DNA of 64,000 bases from Carallia brachiata (Eukaryota > Streptophyta > Magnoliopsida > Malpighiales > Rhizophoraceae), in NCBI GenBank assembly GCA_021464245.1, contig JADCRB010000068.1:4068830-4132829 (forward strand). The letters are read 5' to 3'. The notes below the pieces were generated by a model. It searched no databases. It had not been told where the DNA came from and worked only from the letters and a program-made list of their open reading frames with translations. Position 1 is the first letter of the stretch; each line of letters starts with the position of its first letter. Both the position numbers and the translations under genes were made by a program. This document shows, piece after piece, positions 48,703 through 60,967 of the stretch.

Positions 48703-49090
48703 TGATGTAGGAGACGTTTTTAAAGATATTTTCTATTATTACACAATTAATGTTGTAATTTTTATTATTACGATTTTACAACTTATTTAGAATATTTTAG
48801 ACTATTTAGTAGTCTTGTTAAAAATGTTGTGTAATACTTGGTCATTAAGTATTCTTTATTATAAAAATATGTAATAGTTTAATTAAGTTTCCTCTCTAGT
48901 TTATGTAGGGTTTGCTTGGTTGGTAAGTTTAAGAATTGTTATAAATAAGGCTCTAGGTTTTCAATTCTAGTCAGATTTATCGTATGAATAATATAAAAAT
49001 TATCCTTTGAGATTCGTTTTTCTTTGGTGGATTCCAAAATCAAGTGTTAGCCTTTGGTTGTCCTATATTTCGCGCTTCTGTCCCGTGTTA
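48703..49090 (+). repeat. 3' LTR of the nested element
   Basis: Same landmarks as the 5' LTR, with substitutions and about 37 bases fewer. The divergence means the insertion is not recent. Confidence 0.9.
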
Positions 49091-49989
49091 GCTACAAAGG
49101 CGTGAAGAAATCGATCAGACAATAGAAATTGGCTGCCTAAATGAGAAGGACAAATACCTTGGCCTGCCCACTCAGATAGCTAGATCTAAATAGAAAGCTT
49201 TAAACTTTATTTTACAAAGGATTTGAAGTAGACTTCTAAGTTGGAAGACGAGATTGCTGTCCCAAGTAGGGCAAGGAGTGTTGATCAAATCTATTGTCAC
49301 AGCCATTCCCATGTATCCAATGTCAGTAATCAGATTACCACTTAGCCTATGTAAACACATTAACTCCCTAGTAGCACATTTTTGGTGGGGACAAAATATA
49401 AAGAGAAGTGGATTCTATGGGCTACCTAAAGCAGGTTAACAAGATCTATAAGTGAAGGATGGCTTGGTTATAAGGATCTTGTCACTTTTAACAAAACTTT
49501 ACTGGCTAAACAGGGTTGGAGGTTCTTTTCTGAGCCACATGCAGGATGGGCTGTGATTATGCATGGTATATATTTCCCGACTTCTTTATTTTTTAATACA
49601 GGAATTCCATGAACATGTTCTTGGGGATGGAGAGGAATTCTTCATGGGCAAGAAGTACTTTGACAAGGGATTCTGTGGAGCGTGGGCAATGGAATAAATA
49701 TAACGATTTGGCATTCATTGTGGGTACTAGATCTCCCCAGTTTCAAGGTTTAGACTACCAGACCTGCTGACTATGACGTGTTGCTTGTAAAGGATATCAT
49801 GGTCCCAAAATATGGGTGCTAGGATTCAGCTAAGATAGTGAGAGATTTTATTCAAGAAGATTTCAAAGCCATCATGAGCATAGCAATTAGCCAAACAACA
49901 AGTCTAGAACTTTCTTTGGCATTATAATAAATGAGGCCACTATACTATTAGATAAAGCTATCATATCCTCATGAGGCATCAAGAGGGCA

Positions 49990-51656
49990 ACTACCAGTGC
50001 TAGTCTTGGACTACCTACTTAGTGTGTGTCAAATTCACTACAAGAAAATCATCTTATTAACAAGTTTGCAATTAGGGTCAGTAGAGGTCAAACCTACAAG
50101 ATTGATTTCCAATTAATTAATTGATTAATGATTTTAGTCCTCTTAAATCAACGCAAATATAAATAAAAAGAGAAAAGGGAGGTGAATTCAATTCTAAGTA
50201 AACTACTAAAAATCAAGACAAAAAACTAATTGCAAATAAAGTCAATAAATGAACACACTTTCAGTAATAAGAATATTTATACCATTGAATTCAAGCATTG
50301 ATCATTGACACTGAAGATCATCAATCCCTTAGTTGAATATTCAACCCAAAACAAAGACAAGCTCTATTATTCTGAATCTTTCCTTTGTTTGTTGTTAATA
50401 GAGACAAGCTCTACGATTAACCTCTTATTAATTAAACTATCTAGGACAAGCTCTCTAAATATAATTTATTGATAACATTAAGAAAATAAACATAGCTGAA
50501 TCTAAATAACAAAATCACAATCTAATTTGTTTAACTTAGACCATGTTTTTCATAGAAATCAGAAAAAAATTTAACCATAATCATTGATTTCTATTTGCTA
50601 CTTAGCATTAGAATTATCAAGCAATCACAGACTTGAGTTCTAAACTAGCAATCGATCATAAAACATGATTGTCGAGTATGCATCCTATCAATCAAATCAT
50701 ATAATCATAAACAATTGTAATAGAAGAACATAAGAATTTAAAATAAAGAATTGAATTAAATATGAAACCAAATAAGTCTCAGAATGATTTCACCAATAGT
50801 ATCAAACCTTGGAATCGAAAATTAAAAACCCTACCCTTGCATGTTGGAAGAATATGCAAAAGAAAGAGAGAAAATAATAGAGAAGAAGAGACAAAAGAAC
50901 GAAGACTCTTTTAGGGTTTTTTATGGGTCTATTTATACCCCTTTGGGACTCTCAAGATAGCCTTAAAAAAACCTTAAAAACATGTAAATTAAAAGAATTT
51001 TGGTAAAATGCAGAAGTTTCACACGACCACCACCTACCCTGGACTAGGTCCAGTCAAGGGCTAGTTGTATTCTGTCCATACTTGTCAATTATTCTCGAGC
51101 AAAACTTAACCTCGTCCAGACTCAATCTAGGTTTGAAGTACTATAACCTTTGCTCACTCAAATGGTCATAACTCACTATATAAAGCTCGGATTGACGTGA
51201 TGTTTGGTACATATGAAACTAGACATCCATAACTTTCTCTATATTTATAATTCATTAATTTCTCATATCTAGTGGGTGAGTTGCGCCTCTTCAAAAAGCC
51301 AATAAATCTCCTCTTCAACTAATCTAGCTTATATGCTGAATTGAGGACACTAATTTAAGGACCACTTCTAATCGAATTTATGCAAATTGGCCCATTCTAG
51401 AAAGCTCAAGATGTCTACTTTAATTCTCATGAAGGCCGTAAATCCATCCAATTATGTTTAAATTATAAAATTCTCAAAATACCCTTCAGTGGTCAAATTT
51501 ACTTAAAATTGTATCTTTAAGCTTCCAACTTGCTCAAATCCATTTAATTTTCTCCTAAAACATAAAATAAACTCCAATAAGAATATTTAGGATAAAAATA
51601 CACTAGAACTGTTAAATATAAGAGAACATATATAATGTACATAACATACTTATCAC
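49990..51656. mobile_element. LTR-like insertion in the LINE, about 1.65 kb
   Basis: LINE homology stops near 49985 and resumes with TGGCACATGAAAACGCC at about 51680. The inserted sequence reads on the minus strand from TGATAAGTATG, a common plant gypsy LTR start, and ends near GTGAATTTGACACAC. It has no coding capacity: scattered AGACAAGCTCT repeats, and a TATTTATACCCC block at 50930-50942. It may be a solo LTR, but no clear target duplication was found, so edges are approximate. CACTACAAGAAAA at 50036-50048 is identical to the CACTA transposon terminus, but no matching inverted end was found. Confidence 0.45.
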
Positions 51657-53109
51657 TGCTCAGCCACATGAAGGAGGATTTGGCACATGAAAACGCCCCC
51701 AAAAGTCAGCTTTATTATCTAGAAAGCCCTCCATGATTGCCTGCCAACTCAAGACATATTCAAAAGAGGAATATCACCTCCAACGGATTGTGTCCTGTGT
51801 GGAGAGTGCCCTGAAACCATTGAACACCTTCTCTTTTTCTATTACCATGTCAGAGCTAGCTGGTTCACTAGGATGTTTGGTAAAACCTCTTCACCTATGG
51901 GGTTCTTGTCTTTTGTGGAGTGGTAGGAGACCTTTACCAATAAAATGATTGGTGAAGGAAATAGAGATGTTATTATTACGGCTATCCAATGCTGGCACAT
52001 TTAGAAGATGAGGAACCATGCCATTGTGATACTAACCCTGTAAGCCAGAAGTTACAATCAAAAGGAAGAGGAGCAAGCTCTTATACAAAGGTTAGAACCA
52101 CCCACTGCAACAAGGAATGTGGACCTACCCGGGAACTTGACTCCTCTCTTTCTCTCTCTTTCTCCCCCCCTTACCCAACACAGGCTATTTTAAAATCAAC
52201 TGCAATGTATGTTTTGACTCCTCGTCCCATCAACAAGAATTGTAGTTGTGTCCAAGGGTCTAGCAAGGAACATAATAAACAGCATAAGCTTCTCCCAACA
52301 ATCCCAATCAGCAACCATGGCAGAAACCCTCACACTTTGAGCTTAAGCACAATTGGCATTCGTCATGGTGGGATGAATTTCATCATCGAAACTGATTCTT
52401 TACAGGTTTACAATTGGTTGACAGAAAAGCCTACAAAATGGCCTTTATCTTATGCACCAATCTTGAAAGATGTAAGAGGGCTTTTGGATACTACGTATTT
52501 CTACTTTTATGTTGTTATCTTTAGAACGTCAAACTAAGTTGTGGATTGGGTGGCATTACAATCCAGATTGAGGTCTTGTCCACTAGACTAGATTAGCAGC
52601 CCTTCATCAGCGCTCGATTGCCTGTTGCTCGCTGATATTCATTATTGATGAAATTCACCATTATTATGTCAAAAAAAAATAATATTTAAGTACATAAGAA
52701 CTCTACATTTATTATGCTTGAATTTTTATTTTTTTAAAAAAAACTGAAATTCTTTATAACTTCTTTTTTTGAAATTTGAGAAAAATATATAATTATTTTC
52801 TATTTTCGTATATTTTTTTGAAAATTTTTTCTTCCTTTTACCTTTATTAAATTTTCTTCTTTTTTCTTTTTTTTTCTTTTTTTTTTTTTGAAATTTGAAA
52901 ATTGTCACAATAACACTCATTTGCTAACGTACAAAATGATATGACAAACTTAATCTGAGGTGGCATGCCACGTGGCGAAATTAACAGTAAAGAACAATTT
53001 TCAGCTACAGAATTAACGTAATGATGGAATTCAAATAAAAAATGAAAGCAAAAAATAACCAAACACAAAAGATGGATTTTTGGTTTATGCCAAAAAAAAA
53101 AAAAATCAC

Positions 53110-54240
53110 ATATGCTGAGTGTCTTGTGATGTAAAAGTCTAATAAGCCAACACATCAATTGGATATTTGATATTTTACAACCAGCCCATTTTGACCAATT
53201 TCAAACAAAAAGGCTCCACAACTAAAGGTGGCTACAGGCCTAGAGCGGCACAAGCCTAGTAGTTGGATTGGGCCTGCAAGGGCTCAGAACCAACCCTGAA
53301 CTGTGATGGCCGATTCCAAGTAGGCCCGAAACTGTGGGCGGGAACAAATCGAGTTAGGTTCCACCTCATTTGAAAGCTAAAAACGCCGATTAATTGCTAA
53401 TCGAACCACTTGTTCGATCCTCTGAAACCAACCGTTCCTATTAAAAAAATATTTTAAAAAATTTATTTTTTGTTATAAAAGTTGTGATTGGAGCCTTGAA
53501 GGAATACCGACAATTTATTTGTTGTTTCACTTGTTTCAAAGTATATTTGTTGTTGAATTTTTTTTTTACTTTAAAAAAGAAAAAAGGTTTCAAAAAGGAT
53601 CGAACTGTCAGTATAAACTGACCTAACCTAGGACCGAAACCGATGGTTCAACCCAACCCAAATGATTCTTCCTAACCAAGGGTCGAGCCATGTTCCATCT
53701 CTAGGCCAAACTGAAACCACCGGTTCTGGCTCAGAACTAGGCCCAACCCAACCCTTAGACACCTATATCCACAAGCAATACAGACAGACAACTCGCCCAA
53801 CTGCAACGCTGACTCTTTTGACTCCTCAATGTCTGACTTGAATGACCTATTTGAATGAGTGTGTTATTTTCTTCGTATGATCAGTTTATTTTTGTACAAG
53901 GCCTGCTCTACGAATGAGTGTCTTTCAAATGAGTCTCAACTTCACTTCAACAGACATACAAATGCAAGAACCTACTAACCATTACAAAAGCAATCTACTC
54001 TCTTCTTGCCAAATAAACATATTGGATTTCTGTGACCGAAAAAAATATACATATATACATTGGATTTCAACTATCTCATGGCCAAACAGGCTGCAAACCA
54101 CATAAGTTCAGCTGTCGTGAATCACACTCTTTTCTTTAATGTCAAAGCCACTGCTTCGCAAGCAGGCAAGCCAATGAACATCTATATTACAAATGCCTCA
54201 AATCCACAATTGAGAAATAAAGCCTAGCAAACCATATATC
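53110..54240. repeat. Second duplication, copy 2
   Basis: Colinear with 43540-44590. It carries a private insertion of about 40 bases near 54030-54070 flanked by TTGGATTTC on both sides, and its own copy of the hAT-like MITE (53226-53764). Confidence 0.8.
53226..53764. mobile_element. hAT-like MITE, 539 bp
   Basis: Ends AGGTGGCTACAGG and, read from the right, AGGTGTCTAAGG. Duplicate of 43648-44165, with several indels. Confidence 0.5.
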
Positions 54241-56526
54241 CAAAAATTACACTTTAAAATTAAGAGATGGATGGGTATCTGACATAATATACTGAAAATC
54301 AATGTAACATTCATGAACATCCCACAGTTGTTAGAAGGCAAAGATGCCAACACAACAGTGCAAAGAGAGTGCATGGGCAAGTTCTTAACAAAAGAACAAA
54401 AGCTTTGCAGATGGCATTCACCGGTGGTTACCAGGACTACCAGATACTTGGAATGAGATTTTATATTCATTTTTGCTACACAATCATCAAAATTCTTTCT
54501 AGGAGTTACAATGGCATAAAACATCCCTCTGAATCGTCACTCAGTTAATTTGCACACTGGAACATTTTTTTTAAACAAAGTCTCTACAAATGATGGAAGG
54601 TTCTGTACTCAATCTCCTTACAGATGGAGGACTGCATAAATCATATAAAGTGCAAGAATAACGCAACAAGTTGCAATATTTGCGTAACCCAAAAAAATAA
54701 TTCAAGCAGCTTTCAATAGATAATATTTTCAGAAGTTAACATCTTCTACCTTATCATTCTATATGTTTGTACTAAGAAGGAATCCCTTCGTTAGAATAGA
54801 AGTTACTAGGTTCACTTTGCATAAATGTCATTCCACAATATGACAATGTGTGTGGGAAGAAAATATGTTGTTAGATATCAAACATTGAGACTAATAAATA
54901 TCAAAAAGCAAATTAAACCCGGTTCCCAGCTATACATTGGCATGAATTTGATGAACTATAGTACCAAATATTCTATAATCCACATTTGAACTGTAACATC
55001 TAATATCTCCGGTAAAAGATATCAGATTTGATGATGGAACAAAAACTTTTGAGGAATGGTTCAGACTATCAACCACATGGCTCCAAGTTCAGGGGCACTA
55101 AAAATTACACTCACACTTTTATGCTAAATAATGTGGCACATTGCGCTATCAAACACTGCCTCGCAAGGTGGTGGAGACCACGTAGAAGACAAAATTATTG
55201 AACCACAGCTATTAATTATGAAAAACTTATTATGACTCAATGAAAAAGGAGGATAACATCTACACTACCAGAGAACCTGAAGATATTCAAAACAAAAAGA
55301 AGCAAGGAATATGAAAAGCAAGAACAATGAGCCAACAGTAATTAAAGCCAGAAAGGGGAAGCAAAGGTGCAGCGTATTTGACACATACTGAGTAGAATGT
55401 GTATCTATAATATAATTCTAAACATCCTGCACACCCCTTGTCCTTTTTCTGCTGTTTGTACTAATTCCTATAAAGTCTCCTCCCCCCATCTATACACACA
55501 CAGTAGAATGTGTATTTGCATTCTAGGCCATAAACATCCATTACACCCCTTCTTGTTGTTCTTTTTCTAATCTTGGACTGATTCAAACAAAGCAAGAGAG
55601 AGGTAACAAGGAAGGAAGACAGAGAGAGGAAACAACTCGAGTCAGCACCAAGCAATATTTGTGTTGATGCAATTAGCATGTAAATCAACTTCTTCCAAAA
55701 AAGGGGGAGCAGTTATAAAGTAGTTGCAAATAAAGATTCAACCAAACACCATTGTTTCAGAAAGTAGACTTCAGCATCGCACGCCCAACAAAATTAAGGT
55801 CTATGGATGTGCTTTCAGATAACGAAATTCCATACAAGAAAATGGATGAAGAATGATGAACGCAGCTACGTGATAAATTAAGGTTGTTGTGCACGTTATG
55901 CCAGCCATTTTACCAGTAGCATTCAACTTCTTATCACAGAACAAGCTCCATACCTCACCTTGAACACCTCCCACAAGAGTCAAACGATTGATGCCAAAGA
56001 AAAATTAGATAAAGTACTCCATGCTGCCAAGATATTGTGCCCCTTCAGCCATCTTATACACAAAGACTGCTAACAATCTCAATGCAACTCTAAGAAGAAA
56101 TTTTTTAGCATTCTTTCCGAGAACCTTTGGGAACTCAATATGCCCCAATCTAAAATTCAGATCAAAGTTGAAAAGTGAAGATTAGGCTTTATTGCTCTAA
56201 ACAACACACAACAAAATTCAAGTAGAAGACAAGGAAAGAAAGCAAAAATGAGATGAGGCACCAAAATAAGCAGTAGAAAAGAAAGCATCCATCTACAGTG
56301 TGCATGTAATTAAGATCCATGAGCAAGTAAAATGCTAGCATTAAATTTATCAAAAATAGAAAGTCCAACATAAAGGCTCATAGTATGAATAACATAAGAA
56401 TGTAGACCAAAAATTGCCATGGGACAAACAAAAACAATCATACTTAATCATCTTCCTGTCCACCAGGCAGCAAAACCTCTTCCGCCCTCAAACCTCCCAA
56501 AAGCTTCATTCAGCAAGGCCAAATGA
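54241..56526. other. 3' flank of the L1-domain gene
   Basis: Composition is less AT-biased than typical spacer. Minus-strand open frames (54198-54524, 55461-55688, 55801-55983, 56189-56371) carry no recognised domain. TTGATTTTCAG on the minus strand near 54290-54300 resembles a splice acceptor, so the gene may have a spliced 3' UTR. This is inference only. Confidence 0.35.
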
Positions 56527-57800
56527 TCATGCAGCCAGACGTTTTTTCTTCAAAGTCTTGCCCTCCACCTTCTTTTTCCCACTCTTTAACTTCAGGACAC
56601 CTTGCTTTAGCTTCTTCTTTGGCTGGAGATCATCTTCATTTTTTACTTCGTCGTCATTTTGCTTCAACTTATTGCCATCATCTCCCTCAGACTTGGCCAC
56701 ATTCTTCGCCCTCCTCTCCCCGTTCCCTTTACCTCCCTTCCTTCTTTTCTTACTCTCCAATTCACCACCACCTATTTCATCACTCTCATAACCACCATTA
56801 ATCACCCCAGCAACATCAGTCCCCAATTCATCCTGATCGAGATTCTCATCCAAATCAAGCTTATTATCCATGTACATAACCACATGTATCCTCCCTTTCT
56901 TCTTCTTATTCTTCTCTGGTTTGGCCTGCTCATTCTCCTTCCTGCCCGGCTCTGCCACCACCATCTCGTCTTCTTCTTTACCTGTCTCTATCCTTAACTT
57001 CAAATCTGGCACCGCCTGATACAAAGGCAAAGCCAAACTATCGAGCAACTTCAAATGCAAAGACCGTATGCCGCCCCACTTCCTAGGCACGATATCAGCA
57101 ATTCCATGATCGCAGCCACAACGTTCTTCACAATATCCTCTCCACTCATGGACACCTTCCCCACCTTGACCACGCTGCAGGTCCCAGTCCTCAAAAACAA
57201 AAAGGCCGACCCGCACGCTTTCTCAATCTGCTCCTTCCAATTCTGATGCTTCAAATCCACCCCAACGGGAATCTTCTTCTTCTTAAAAAACTGCTTCCCC
57301 AACAACTTGGGCAACACCGGAATCACCCTTTTGTCAGCGAAAAACAAGTCATGGGAATCGCAGAGCTTCCTCTTGGCCTCAAAGGGGCGGTAATCGGTCT
57401 TAAGCTTGGAAATCTTGATGATCTTGGAGATGGGTATGTTTTGATTTTCGATCTTCTTCCGGGCAGCGTCCTTGGAGAGGCCGGACTTGGGTCTGTCGTC
57501 GATGATGAGACAGAGTTGGGAGTTGTCCTCCGGAGGGTTGAAAAGGGCTTTTGGGAGTGGGATTTTGTGGGCATTGGTGCGGCTGAGGCCGTCTCCCTTT
57601 TGTGGGATTTTCTTGAGGGTCAGGACTAGGTACACGAATTCGTCTTCCTCCAGAAGCTGGGGTTTCTGGGTTTTCGATTTTTCTGCTCGCCATTTCAGCA
57701 GAGCGTTTATGGCTCTTCGCGCTGTTTTCGGGCTTACGCCGGCGACTGTTGCTGGAGCTGGTTGTGGTGGTGGCGGCGGCTCCGCTGTGGAAGTGTCCAT
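56527..57800 (-). CDS. Nucleolar ribosomal-L1-domain protein (RSL1D1/Cic1-like), one frameshift
   Basis: Single-exon gene; start at 57800, stop at 56527-56529. Family members bind pre-rRNA or pre-60S particles in the nucleolus and help ribosome biogenesis. Residues about 25-245 form the L1 domain (SPKTARRAINALLKW, FVYLVLTLKKIPQKG, KIPLPKALFNP, CLIIDD, DLFFADKRVIPVLPKLLGK, KKIPVGVDL, then VKNVVAAI). After this the sense frame shifts: a missing base at about 57107 turns the expected AATGG into ATGG, and the protein continues one frame over as ADIVPRKWGGIRSLHLKLL into a long lysine/glutamate-rich tail ending KKKRLAA. As read, the first frame ends about 18 codons after the shift (stop near 57051). 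With one base added the length is about 424 residues, normal for plant members. Whether this is a sequencing error or a real mutation cannot be decided here. A telo-box lies just upstream. Confidence 0.85.
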
Positions 57801-57873
57801 GAATAGATGGATGGAGGGGAGCGAAGGAGGCGGAGGCCACTACTGCTTGAAAGGGTTTTTGGTTCGGCGCTTT

Positions 57874-57882
57874 TTAGGGTTT
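57874..57882 (-). promoter_or_regulatory. Telo-box (AAACCCTAA)
   Basis: AAACCCTAA on the minus strand lies about 75 bases upstream of the ATG at 57800. Telo-boxes are known to be enriched near the start of plant ribosomal-protein and ribosome-biogenesis genes, which agrees with the product. Confidence 0.6.
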
Positions 57883-57889
57883 TGACTGC

Positions 57890-60800
57890 ATTTGGTACCC
57901 GACTTCTCCGTGCCTAGTTTTTCATCAATCAACGTAAAATATAAAGCAGCACTCGAGAAACACACTCAAATTAGAATAAAGTTTGGAGAAAAAGTCGTCT
58001 AAAAAAAAAAGTTTGAAGAAAAAGTATGTAACATACCTATAATAAATAATTATAAAATTAATGTGGAATATCTAAATAATTAAATTATTAAAAATATATT
58101 AAATTAAAAAAATTTTAATATGAAAAATTATTATATAGTAATTTCAGTAATGAGTTTAATCTCTGAAAATAATAACAAAATTTATTTTTTAAAAATTAAA
58201 TTTAAAATGTAATTAATATTATTTTAAATTTACTGAATATTTATTAACTTAAATCTTAATTTTAAAAAAATTAACAAAAAAAAGGCTACAAAAACATTCT
58301 ACCATCTATGATTACCTTGTGATTATTCTCTATATTCTCTTAATTAAAAAAATATATATATATTGACTTAATTAGGTGTGGTACTAAATATGACTTCAAT
58401 ATAATAAATTATAAAAAATATATTAAATTTTTAAAATATCTAACGAATTAAACTATAAAAAATATATTAAATTTTAAAAAAATAAATTAATTAATGAATA
58501 TCATGATACAGATAACGTATCTTTTACGTACCCTTTTAATCTTGTGTTCTCATGTCTAAAAAAACTCAATTAGGCTAGTAAATCAAATCAATGTCACATC
58601 TTTTTCCTGAACGAGATCCAAAACGGAATGAAATGGCTGTAAGGCTTTTAGCACCGCGTAACATAAAGAGAAACGGCACAACAAAATTTTAAGAGGTGTA
58701 GGGCTTGATCTAATGATAATGATAATGATAATGAGGTGTTTGCATTTGTAGTTCGTTGCAAGTTTAAATTTTGTCTTCTTTTTATATGGTTGTGACTATT
58801 TTTTTAAGATGAAAAAAAACTTCTTTCAAGGAAAAAAAGACAAAAACAAAATCTTTTGAAAAAAATGGCAATGCAAATCAAAGTAGCCTACTGTATAGAT
58901 GAATGAACTTTCCTATGTATTGCATCCAATGCAACAGATATATAATATAAAAAAACAAATAATTGAATTGAGAGATATTAAAGAAGAAAACTAACACCAA
59001 CTTTGAGAAGAAGGAATAAAGTTTGAATCTTTCTATTAAATTTTTCCTAATGAATGAGGAAAACAAAAGGGAACTTAAAATTTGTTGAAGCAAGAAATCT
59101 AGGGTTTGGGTGTTTTTCCTCTTGGTTCTGCTTTTTGAAATTGTCACGATTATTATAATTTAAGCTAACTTAATTTCTCCCTCTCGGCTTTTTTGTGAAA
59201 AAGGAAATTGATCTGACTAAATAAAATAATAAAAAAGAAAGAAAATTGAAAAAAAAATGAGAGGATAAGGCCCTTAGTAGCTAATGAGAAAAACACAAGC
59301 ATATAGTGGGCCGGGATTGCCCCAGTTTCATCATACAGAAAAACATTTTGGCAATGCAACTGTATGGATGCAGTGATTATATAGTAATATGTATTGTTAT
59401 ATCGTAAAAGATATTTGAAATTTAAAAAAAAAAAATAGATAAATAATTGAATACCAATAGATTAAATAAATATTTTGTACATGCTTCATTAAGTGTGTTT
59501 ACATAATTTTACTCTTATCATATACTACAACGAGCATCAAACCTGTGCACCGTAAGATTTTATCATATTTATTTGTTAAGAAGAATAATTTTTTTATTTT
59601 TTATTTTTTTAAAAGAAAAAATAAAATAAATTCTATTTGACTAAAGTTTTCTTTAACTCTATATAATATCAAAGTCTTTTAATGTCTTAAACATACAATT
59701 AAGGAAAAATGATATTATTAATATATGAATTTTCTAATATCCCTAAAAATTAAGCAAATACGGCCACATAAACTATTTTGCTCTAAACATATACTCAGAG
59801 TCATCGGATTTGGTAATATTAATATACACATAGTTATAAACTTGTGGACAAAACACAAAATATTATAAAAGTAATGAATTTTTTAATTAGTTTTATATTT
59901 AGTGTTACTGTTGAATAATAAAATGATTGATTTTTTTATTGCTTAGGGACATTTTAGAGGTTAACATTTAAACTTCTATCTTGAATGTTTAGTGTTCTAA
60001 TCCTAAAAAGAGGGTGTAGGTTTATAAGAATAAAGAGAGTTATTCTCTTATATAACTCATAACTCAATGAACTTTTTAATAAACTAAAAAAAATAAAAAT
60101 AACTGATTTAAACATTTAGTTTATACGAAATGTAACATATTAATAAAATATTTTATATTTTATAATTTCTATTCAAATTGTATAATTGAACACGGTGAAC
60201 AAGTTGTATACTAGATTATGTTATCTATCATAATAGGCAGGGCAGGAAGGGAAACCAAATGACAAAAAAAAATAAATATATGAAAATTCACCTGAAAAGA
60301 TACAATATGCGGGAGTGAACACCCCCAAACGATGACATGCAGGAATCAGCACTTGAAAACAAATAAGAATCAGTACTTATTACCACTCGTTAAAAATAAC
60401 AAATAGGCTTCTTGACTTAAAATCAATTATCATAGGTAGTTCCTCCCCTAATGAAATTAACGTGTCATAGTTATAGTAAAAGAGAGAAATAATTATAAAC
60501 TAATTTGGAATATAACTTTAAATAAGAGAGAATAACTCCAATTATCATAATGCCTAACTTAATAAAAGTCTAATATGGTAGAATAATAATTACATATCAT
60601 ATATATAAAATATCAACAAACTCCTAGACATTAAGAATTCTTCTTCATCATCAATCATGAAATAATCCTTGAGGATTAATGCTAAATATCTTAAAAATTG
60701 TGTCATGAAACATCCGAAATATATAATTATGGAAAGAATTGTTAATTTTTCTAATACTGTCAAATTAAAAAAAAGAAAAAAATTTAATAATTTTTTTTAT

Positions 60801-60967
60801 AATTATACATTTTAGGATATTTGATGACACGATTTTTGGAATATTTAGTATCACTCATCCCTGAATTGCTTGGTTATCTCCTCAACTATCAAATTGGCAT
60901 CACGACTTAGAATTAATGGAAAGTATTATGCAAAACTATAAATAACAAGAAAAGACGATATAGAATG
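57890..60967. other. AT-rich gene-poor region
   Basis: No gene recognised. A short TGATAA microsatellite lies at about 58712-58735, next to a weak tRNA-like segment (GGGCTTGATCTAATG and GTAGTTCG). The minus-strand frames at 58878-59147 and 59165-59359 have no domains. Around 60240-60660 the sequence resembles an LTR in style, without a pair. Confidence 0.4.

Larger units (their letters stand above)
47240..49090 (+). mobile_element. Internally deleted gypsy-like LTR element, 1851 bp
   Basis: 5' LTR 47240-47664 (425 bp) and 3' LTR 48703-49090 (388 bp) both begin TGATG and end GTTA. GCTAC flanks both sides (47235-47239 and 49091-49095), a clean 5-bp target duplication. The primer-binding site TGGTATCAGAG at 47667-47677 is complementary to initiator methionine tRNA. 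The 1-kb interior retains a gag-like part in broken frames (RGNPLFDEDFLLKYF, EEQKEKVRLATNKL, GIANWWANIQWH) and a short stretch near the 3' LTR (KKFSFTLSTSQL) that may be the end of pol. Everything between is missing, so it is non-autonomous. It sits inside the reverse transcriptase of the LINE. Confidence 0.9.
45290..52678 (+). pseudogene. Decayed L1-type LINE with two nested insertions
   Basis: ORF2-like domains appear in order across broken frames. Endonuclease, 45290-45830: WVYIGDLNCLHESSKKKG, FTWTNRRG, then one frame over EQRLDKALIN and GSDHMPI. Reverse transcriptase, 46500-47234: LIPKGLNP, ISLCNFVYKVISRIF, MKIDMQKAYDRVD; the usual FADD box reads FFDEA, with bases missing. It resumes after the nested LTR element with KYLGLPTQIARSK, VLIKSIVTAIPMYPMSV and LVAHFWWG. 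A zinc-finger domain follows a second insertion at 51690-51830 (KALHDCLPT, CVLCGECPETIEHLLFF). An RNase H remnant is at 52360-52560 (IIETDSLQVYNWL). The 3' end at about 52670-52678 is a short A run. This matches plant L1 order, but many stops and shifts make it non-functional. Confidence 0.85.

Noticed and set aside
57246..57885. Plus-strand frames of 127 and 137 residues over the L1-domain gene
   Set aside because: Shadows of the minus-strand coding frame, which carries the family motifs.
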